The position numbers and the translations under genes are program-made. The notes beneath the pieces are model-generated. The model saw only the letters and a program-made list of their open reading frames with translations, did not search any database and was not told the origin of the DNA. A stretch of DNA of 10,224 nt from an uncultured Lachnospiraceae bacterium (lineage in GTDB: Bacteria; Bacillota; Clostridia; Lachnospirales; Lachnospiraceae): the NCBI GenBank assembly GCA_902767235.1, contig CACXGR010000282.1:1-10224 (forward strand). Reading direction: 5' to 3'. This document shows positions 5,721 through 10,224 of this stretch, piece after piece; the first letter of the stretch is position 1; each line of letters begins with the position of its first letter.

Positions 5721-7256
5721 TTACTCAGATAGTTTCAATCCACTCGCGGTCATCGTATAGATTTTATTGCAGACCTCGGAAATATATTTCCGGTCGTGAG
5801 AAACACTGATGATTGTTCCAGGAAATTGTTTAAGTATTCTTCGTACTTCCGGCCCGGATAAAGGCGAAAAATTCCTTGTCGGCTCATCAAGAATCAGAAC
5901 ATTCGCTTCCGTCAGACTCATTTTCAAAAGAAACAGCTTTGCCTTCTGACCACCGGACAGCTCCCTGATCGGATGGAACATTTCATCAGAAGTATACTTC
6001 ATGGATCCCAGAAAAGTTCGGACCATGGTTATTTCATCCTTGCCCCCGGAAGGGGCCAGATACTCTACCGGCGTCAGATCAAAGGGTAACTCTTCTTCGT
6101 AATTCTGCGGCATATAGCAGGCAGAGAGATCTGCCCTGCTGCAGAGTTCTTCAGCAATTATCCGGATCAATGTTGTTTTTCCGACTCCATTTGCACCTAT
6201 AATGCAGACTTTTTCAGGTCCCTTGATCTGCAGACTTATGTTTTTCGCAAGGACGCTCCCGGTCGGTGAATGAAGCTCCGGAAACGACAGATCCAAAACC
6301 GTTTTTCCGGCAGGCATGGGCTTCTGTTTCTCAAAGCGGATGGTGATGGCAGACTCTGTTTCCGGAATCTCTGTCATTTCATCATGTTCCCGCTCATAAC
6401 GCCGTTCCATGGATTTTACAGCCTTCATCTTTTTTTTGAGGAGGCGTCCTCCATGGGGATCCTGTCTGGAAATGGTCCGCTGATCATGTTCCACAGACTG
6501 CTCAATGCGCCGGAATCGTTCCATTGCCTTTTTCTCTTCACGGCGTTCACTATATGCCATTTGCTCCTGTTTTGAAAAACTCTTTTCCCGTTCCTCCATA
6601 AATGTTCTGAAGGGCATATTGGCAACGGTTATCCTCGGAACCGATTTCCGCCGCAGCTGTTCTATCAGAATGATGCGGTTTGCTGTCCTTTCGATGAGGG
6701 TTTCGTCATGTGAAATAAAAAGCACGCCACCGGGGAACTTATTGATCAGTTTTTCAAGCCACTCCAGCGTCTCGATATCGATATCATTTGATGGTTCGTC
6801 CAAAAGCAGAATATCCGGGGCCGCCAGAAGAAGTCCTGCCATCTGGAGTTTCACCCGCTCCCCTCCGGAGAGGCTGCTCATGGTCTGGGAAGAATAAAAC
6901 AGCTCATCCCGAAAGCCCAGCTCTGAAGATATCAGGTATAAATCCGCTGGATTTGCGGATTGAAAAGCCTGTAGCTCCGCAAAATACTGATACACCGTTT
7001 TGTTTTTGTCTTCCTCAGAAAGCTCCTGGGGCAGGTACCCAAGAAGCTCTCCCTGTGTGGCCCTTATCCCTTCCGCATCTGCGTAGTCTTCAATAAGGTC
7101 CGGATCATAGATCCATTTCAACAAAGTCGATTTCCCGTTTCCTTCTTCGCCGACAAGTACGGCCTTGTCTCCCGGGTTCAGGACGATACTAAAATCCCTG
7201 ATAATCGTTCTCAGATCTTTTCTGTGGGTTATTGTAAGTGCGTTGATTTGTAACAA
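5721..7256 (-). CDS. ABC-F family ATPase, possible ribosome protection/antibiotic resistance type
   Basis: This 511-residue protein has two ABC domains and no membrane segment, the ABC-F layout of translation factors acting at the ribosomal E/P site. NBD1 has Walker A GEEGNGKST (36-44), LSGGE (129-133), Walker B DILLLDEPSND (148-158) and the H-loop His183. A highly charged linker (about 196-293, many Lys/Arg/Glu) would reach toward the P-site tRNA. NBD2 has Walker A GANGVGKTT (354-362), LSGGQ (433-437), Walker B ending in DEPTRNFSPLSG, and His487. ABC-F proteins either confer resistance to ribosome-targeting drugs or relieve stalled translation; which applies here is unresolved. Start: ATG 7277 lacks a ribosome binding site, whereas GGAGAGAGG precedes TTG 7256 at seven bases, so TTG is preferred. 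An attenuator-like leader with an upstream ORF argues for drug-inducible expression. Confidence 0.88.
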   Translation of the reverse strand: MLQINALTITHRKDLRTIIRDFSIVLNPGDKAVLVGEEGNGKSTLLKWIYDPDLIEDYADAEGIRATQGELLGYLPQELSEEDKNKTVYQYFAELQAFQSANPADLYLISSELGFRDELFYSSQTMSSLSGGERVKLQMAGLLLAAPDILLLDEPSNDIDIETLEWLEKLINKFPGGVLFISHDETLIERTANRIILIEQLRRKSVPRITVANMPFRTFMEEREKSFSKQEQMAYSERREEKKAMERFRRIEQSVEHDQRTISRQDPHGGRLLKKKMKAVKSMERRYEREHDEMTEIPETESAITIRFEKQKPMPAGKTVLDLSFPELHSPTGSVLAKNISLQIKGPEKVCIIGANGVGKTTLIRIIAEELCSRADLSACYMPQNYEEELPFDLTPVEYLAPSGGKDEITMVRTFLGSMKYTSDEMFHPIRELSGGQKAKLFLLKMSLTEANVLILDEPTRNFSPLSGPEVRRILKQFPGTIISVSHDRKYISEVCNKIYTMTASGLKLSE

Positions 7257-7309
7257 AAAAACACCTCTCTCCGACATACATAGACTGATGAGAGTCTGCC
7301 AGAGCGAGG
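7255..7309 (-). terminator. Intrinsic terminator/attenuator overlapping the ABC-F start
   Basis: On the minus strand CCTCGCTCT (7309-7301) pairs with GGAGAGAGG (7272-7264), with one mismatch and one G-U pair. The stem encloses a small inner hairpin (AGACT 7297-7293, AGTCT 7286-7282). The outer stem is followed by TG and seven T residues (7261-7255). The downstream arm is itself the ribosome binding site for TTG 7256, and the T-tract runs into that start codon. The structure could therefore block both transcription and translation of the ABC-F gene until remodelled. Confidence 0.7.
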
Positions 7310-7316
7310 CGATTTC

Positions 7317-7376
7317 TTAGTTCGCATAGAATTGTTCGAAAGAACATGGTGGCCCGCGGTAAGAACACAGTGCCAT
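7317..7376 (-). CDS. 19-residue leader peptide (uORF) of the ABC-F gene
   Basis: ATG 7376 follows an AAGAAAGG ribosome binding site at five bases and encodes MALCSYRGPPCSFEQFYAN, ending at TAA 7319-7317. It stops eight bases before the attenuator stem begins and 60 bases before the ABC-F start. Inside it, GTTC and GAAC (7345-7342, 7337-7334) form a small hairpin with a four-base loop. Short upstream ORFs in front of antibiotic-resistance ABC-F and methyltransferase genes act by ribosome stalling: a drug-stalled ribosome shifts the downstream RNA fold from terminator to antiterminator. The Pro-Pro pair at residues 9-10 is a potential slow spot. Translation is not proven. An in-frame start 45 bases upstream (ATG 7421) lacks a binding site. 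Confidence 0.6.
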   Translation of the reverse strand: MALCSYRGPPCSFEQFYAN

Positions 7377-7579
7377 CAGAACCTTTCTTAAGATCCGCTC
7401 AAAATAACAGACAATCTTCATTCAGTCTACGCAAACTGTTTATGGGCATAATACACCCTTGGTACTTCCGTTTACATATCCCGAAATTGATTATCTGTTA
7501 ATCATTGCTTCACCACCACATGAATATCATGTGCCTTTCAAGGAAATTACAGGAATCATAGCATATTTGTCTGGTTTTT
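7377..7579 (-). promoter_or_regulatory. Upstream leader/promoter region of the ABC-F gene
   Basis: Together with the uORF and attenuator this gene-free stretch (7257-7579) is about 320 bases. A minus-strand TATTAT at 7453-7448 is a possible -10 box some 70 bases before the uORF, but its -35 partner (TGTAAA at 17 bases) is poor. Two symmetrical sites lie further upstream: GATTA/TAATC at 7489-7503, and a 17-base hairpin at 7517-7533. A 6-bp repeat (GTCTGG 7569-7574, CCAGAC 7594-7599) spans the end of the XRE-AbrB gene without a T-tract, so it is not a convincing terminator. I found no further ORF with a ribosome binding site. Confidence 0.4.
7517..7533. repeat. Perfect 7-bp inverted repeat, operator-like
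   Basis: CACATGA (7517-7523) and TCATGTG (7527-7533) are exact complements around ATA. The site lies between the XRE-AbrB gene and the ABC-F leader. Its size and symmetry fit a dimeric repressor site, possibly for the adjacent regulator; there is no direct evidence for the partner. Confidence 0.5.
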
Positions 7580-8014
7580 TCAATCGTGTTTTTCCAGACT
7601 GCGTTCCATGGCGCTCCTCATGTTTTCCAGAAAAGCTGCGTCAGGAATCAGCGCGATTCCATGCTCATCACTTAAGACGATCAGGCGCTGTCCTCCCGAG
7701 AGCCCGAACAGATCTCTCGCACCTTTGGGAATGACAATCTGTCCTCTGTCACTGACAGCAACAGATCCCCAGATGTTCTTTCCCTTTGGCGCAGGCGGAA
7801 TCATCCCAATACCTTCTACCGGCTCTGTCCGAATCAGGCTGTCGATCGTTGTCCCGTAAACCTCAGCCAGAAGACTGCACTTTTCAATATCCGGAATCGT
7901 TGCTCCGGTTTCCCATTTTGCATACGCCTGCCTGGAGATCCCAATCTTCTCTGCAATTGCTTCTTGCGAAAAACCATGGATATTCCGAAGCATGACCAGA
8001 TTATCTTTCAGCAT
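7580..8014 (-). CDS. XRE-AbrB fusion transcriptional regulator
   Basis: This 144-residue protein joins two DNA-binding folds. Residues about 5-62 are an XRE helix-turn-helix (FSQEAIAEKIGISRQAYAKWETGATIP, with the family's DIEKCSLLAEVYGTTIDSL tail). Residues about 81-125 are an AbrB/SpoVT swapped-hairpin domain (VSDRGQIVIPKGARDLFGL, then GQRLIVLSDEHGIALIP). The fusion is complete at both ends. ATG 8014 has GGGAGG eight bases upstream. It lies 13 bases downstream of the ABC-2 permease gene and is probably the last gene of that operon, so it likely controls the transporter and perhaps itself. Its targets are not shown by sequence, although the 7517-7533 palindrome nearby is a candidate. Confidence 0.9.
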   Translation of the reverse strand: MLKDNLVMLRNIHGFSQEAIAEKIGISRQAYAKWETGATIPDIEKCSLLAEVYGTTIDSLIRTEPVEGIGMIPPAPKGKNIWGSVAVSDRGQIVIPKGARDLFGLSGGQRLIVLSDEHGIALIPDAAFLENMRSAMERSLEKHD

Positions 8015-8027
8015 TTAACAATCCTCC

Positions 8028-8681
8028 CTATAGGTCGATTCTCTCGAAATTCTCGCGGGCCTTCCTGTATGATAATAAGGTGAACAGTACAAAGGCTGCT
8101 ATGCTTGCGGCGAGTAAAACAAACTGCAGAGCTATGTGGTCCGTGCCGAAGGCATTCAGCACCCCGAGTCCTGGCATGTGGTGCAAAGCTTCCGCAATAA
8201 AGGTAACCAGAAAGGCTGCAAAGATAAAACTTACGAAAGGACGCCCGAACTTGTAAGCGGTTTTGAAAAATCCACCTATGAAAAGCGCGTTAAATAACCC
8301 GAAGATCACACATGCCATCCCCAAGGCAAAAGGATTGGCATTCATCAACGCATTGCTTCGATAAACGTCAGACTCCGAAAATACTGTCATACGCAAAATG
8401 ACCGAGATCGCCATCAATAGTAGAGCACAGGCCTCGATCAGACAGACAAAAAGATATTTTCCTTTCACCACGTCCTTCTTTGCAACAGGAAGCAAGACCG
8501 AAAACAGGATGTCATTTGCCTCCCTTGCAGCTTGAAAGCTCTGGAATATTCCCAACGTCACGAAGAATGCTCCGCAAAGGATCGGGTATCCGGGCAACAA
8601 AAACATCAGGCCAAAGACGATGAACAGATAGGACAGCACGGACGCGCTTAAGCGCATTTCTTTACGAAGAATATTACGCAT
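8028..8681 (-). CDS. ABC-2 type transporter permease
   Basis: This 217-residue membrane protein has six hydrophobic segments (about 14-30, 32-48, 77-97, 117-137, 148-168, 184-204). The loop EANDILFSVLLPVAKKDVVKGK (residues 54-75) matches the ABC2_membrane_5 pattern of an acidic coupling segment followed by a Leu-Pro-Val-x-Lys/Arg motif. This family forms the membrane half of small export ABC systems for peptides, antimicrobials or lipids; the substrate is unknown. ATG 8681 has a GGAGGG site and overlaps the ATPase stop by eight bases, so both subunits are made together. It is slightly compact for a permease but complete. Confidence 0.87.
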   Translation of the reverse strand: MRNILRKEMRLSASVLSYLFIVFGLMFLLPGYPILCGAFFVTLGIFQSFQAAREANDILFSVLLPVAKKDVVKGKYLFVCLIEACALLLMAISVILRMTVFSESDVYRSNALMNANPFALGMACVIFGLFNALFIGGFFKTAYKFGRPFVSFIFAAFLVTFIAEALHHMPGLGVLNAFGTDHIALQFVLLAASIAAFVLFTLLSYRKARENFERIDL

Positions 8682-9393
8682 GGATCATCCCTCCTTCCAT
8701 CCGGAGCATTGTGTCCTCCAGCGTTTCTCCGTCAACGGAATACTTCAGAATGAAGTCTGCCTTAGGCAAGGCTGCTATGATTTTTCCTCTTGATATATAG
8801 ACGATATCATCCGCGCATTTCTCAATATCAGAGATGATGTGCGTAGAGAAGAAAACAGCCGTTCCGTCTTCCTTCAATTTTGTAAAGATCTCAAGGAGCT
8901 CGTTCCTGGAAAACGGGTCCAGACCGCTTGTCGGTTCGTCAAGAATCAGGACCTCTGATCTGTGAGATAAGGCAAGCAGGAGATTCAGCTTCACCTTCAT
9001 ACCTTCCGATAGTTCCAGCGGCGTTTTTATTTCATCAATCGAAAAGAGCTCGAGATATTTGTGATATGCTGTATCGTCCCAGGTTTCATAGAACCGTTTT
9101 ATAATATCGACGATATCCCGGATCTTTTTCCTCGGGTACCAGCTGACCGTCCCCGTCGAGTATCCGATGCGTTTCTTGATGCCTGTTTTATTGTCCACGA
9201 TGGGCATACCGAAGAATCGGACATCGCCGCTGTCTGGGTGAATCAGATTCAGCATCGACTTGATCGTAGTTGTTTTTCCTGCACCATTTCTGCCAATAAA
9301 GCCGGTGATCTTTCCTCTTTCCAGGTCAAAAGAGACTTCATCCAGTACGAAGGATGGATACCTCTTCATAAGTTTTCTTACTTCTGCAACCAT
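8674..9393 (-). CDS. ABC transporter ATP-binding protein
   Basis: This 239-residue cytoplasmic ATPase is the partner of the overlapping permease. Motifs: Walker A GRNGAGKTT (34-42), signature LSEGMKVKL (128-136, degenerate from LSGGQ), Walker B VLILDEPT (148-155), D-loop SGLDP (156-160) and H-loop His185 in STHI. The Q-loop region (IGYSTGTVSWYP, 77-88) lacks an obvious Gln. Export ATPases of this BcrA/EcsA-like size drive extrusion with one ABC-2 permease. GTG 9396 is in frame, but ATG 9393, eight bases after GGGAGG, is preferred. It is the first gene of the transporter-regulator operon. The 136-base gap before it shows no strong promoter match. Confidence 0.9.
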   Translation of the reverse strand: MVAEVRKLMKRYPSFVLDEVSFDLERGKITGFIGRNGAGKTTTIKSMLNLIHPDSGDVRFFGMPIVDNKTGIKKRIGYSTGTVSWYPRKKIRDIVDIIKRFYETWDDTAYHKYLELFSIDEIKTPLELSEGMKVKLNLLLALSHRSEVLILDEPTSGLDPFSRNELLEIFTKLKEDGTAVFFSTHIISDIEKCADDIVYISRGKIIAALPKADFILKYSVDGETLEDTMLRMEGGMIHA

Positions 9394-9532
9394 CACCAGA
9401 GCCTCCCAAAAGTATGATTCTGATGATTATTGTAAAGCGAAGTTGCCTTGATTTCTACCAACCGCAGATAACGAAATAGCGTGAGTTATGTTATGTTTGG
9501 TTGCCTCTTGTGTACTGATTTACAGCGAAGAA

Positions 9533-10224
9533 TCAATAAAGCAATTCTCTGTAAATGGCCAGGTCCAGATTCTTATATACGTTAAAGATAATCTTCATCT
9601 GGCTTCCAGACTCATCCAGCCACTTTCGAACGGTTTCCACGGCAATCTCCGCCGCTCTCTGATTCGGGAACATGAAAACCCCGGTTGAGATACAGCAGAA
9701 AGCTACACTTTCAAGACCGTTCTCCGCCGCCAGGTTCAGACAAGAGGTGTAGCAGGACGTCAGCAGATGTTCATGGTCTTTCGTAAGATGCCCTTGGACG
9801 ATGGGCCCGACCGTGTGAAGGATATATTTGCATGGCAGATTATAACCCGGCGTGATCATGGCCTGTCCCGTAGGCTCCTCATAGTTTCTGCCATGAATCG
9901 CAGCTTGGCGGCACATGTAGTCGTTACAGCGGAGTCTTAAGCGGATGCCTGATTTGCTTCCGATAATATTGTCCGCACAATTATGAAGGGGCTGAAAACA
10001 CCCCAACATCGCGGCATTTGCGGGATTCGTAATAGCATCAACTTTAAGAGTTGTGATATCACCCTGCCATAAATACAGCCTGTCATCTATGGCACATGGC
10101 TTCAGGTCAGCAATATCCGTTATTCCGGCTCTAATGCTTTCTTCGGTCAAATACTCGTCCTGAATTGCCAATATCTCCTCGCTGATCGGATCAGGCATAC
10201 GAACATTCATCAGTGCTCTCAATA
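9533..10224 (-). CDS. Zinc-type macrodomain protein (predicted protein-ADP-ribose hydrolase), N-terminus outside window
   Basis: The frame is open to the window edge, with 229 residues visible from TTG 10222. Homologs have a longer helical N-terminus, so the true start is probably outside the window. Counting from that TTG, the ADP-ribose-binding features are GDIT (54-57), the NPANAAMLG loop (66-74) and the phosphate loop STGVFMFP (179-186). Cys75, His80 and Cys82 in GCFQPLHNC have the Cys-x4-His-x-Cys spacing of the zinc-dependent macrodomains found in Firmicutes and often paired with SirTM sirtuins. Such enzymes remove ADP-ribose from modified proteins. The complete C-terminus ends at TGA 9535-9533. 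Whether a sirtuin or lipoylation partner lies next door cannot be seen here. Confidence 0.9.
   Translation of the reverse strand, partial: LRALMNVRMPDPISEEILAIQDEYLTEESIRAGITDIADLKPCAIDDRLYLWQGDITTLKVDAITNPANAAMLGCFQPLHNCADNIIGSKSGIRLRLRCNDYMCRQAAIHGRNYEEPTGQAMITPGYNLPCKYILHTVGPIVQGHLTKDHEHLLTSCYTSCLNLAAENGLESVAFCCISTGVFMFPNQRAAEIAVETVRKWLDESGSQMKIIFNVYKNLDLAIYRELLY

Noticed and set aside
7254..7277. ATG 7277 as the ABC-F start
   Set aside because: It has no ribosome binding site and would put the terminator inside the coding region. TTG 7256 has a strong site at seven bases.
7345..7371. GGTGGCCCGCGG on the plus strand, resembling the T-box core GGTGGTACCGCGG
   Set aside because: It is one base short. 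The bases upstream on that strand are the reverse complement of the ABC-F gene and offer no stem I, and no plus-strand gene follows. The uORF on the other strand explains the segment better.
7569..7599. 6-bp inverted repeat as a terminator for the XRE-AbrB gene
   Set aside because: The stem is weak with a 19-base loop, and on the minus strand it is followed by AAATATG, not a T-tract.

Overview
The window looks like chromosomal or accessory DNA of a low-to-mid GC Bacillota, most likely a gut Clostridia or Erysipelotrichia relative. Strong AGGAGG-type ribosome binding sites precede nearly every gene. The families present (MerR, TetR and XRE regulators, ABC-F, YhfC protease, ABC-2 transporter, zinc-type macrodomain) are typical of that group. 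No species can be named from the sequence alone.

Left part (1-1841, plus strand): the end of an XRE-family regulator overlaps a small sigma-70-like factor. A roughly 460-bp gene-free stretch follows, packed with at least eight separate inverted repeats. This combination resembles the regulatory and transfer-origin part of an integrative element, but no relaxase, integrase or recombinase lies in the window. It is therefore either the edge of an element or a remnant.

Middle part (1842-5720, minus strand): there are two translationally coupled operons. The first (promoter near 4016-3988) encodes a TetR regulator, an alpha/beta hydrolase and an isoprenylcysteine-methyltransferase-like membrane protein. 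Each pair of genes overlaps by ATGA, and TetR-type half-sites lie in and beside the promoter. The second operon encodes a MerR regulator carrying two membrane helices and a C-terminal zinc ribbon, overlapping by ATGA a YhfC-type intramembrane protease. This pair is the best candidate for an undescribed system: a membrane-tethered transcription factor beside a possible releasing protease.

Right part (5721-10224, minus strand): an ABC-F ATPase sits behind a regulatory leader with a 19-residue upstream ORF and an intrinsic terminator. The terminator stem contains the ribosome binding site, and its U-tract runs into the TTG start codon, as expected for ribosome-mediated attenuation. Upstream lies a three-gene operon: ABC ATPase, ABC-2 permease, and an XRE-AbrB fusion regulator. 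The window ends inside a zinc-type macrodomain protein (predicted protein-ADP-ribose hydrolase), cut at its N-terminus.
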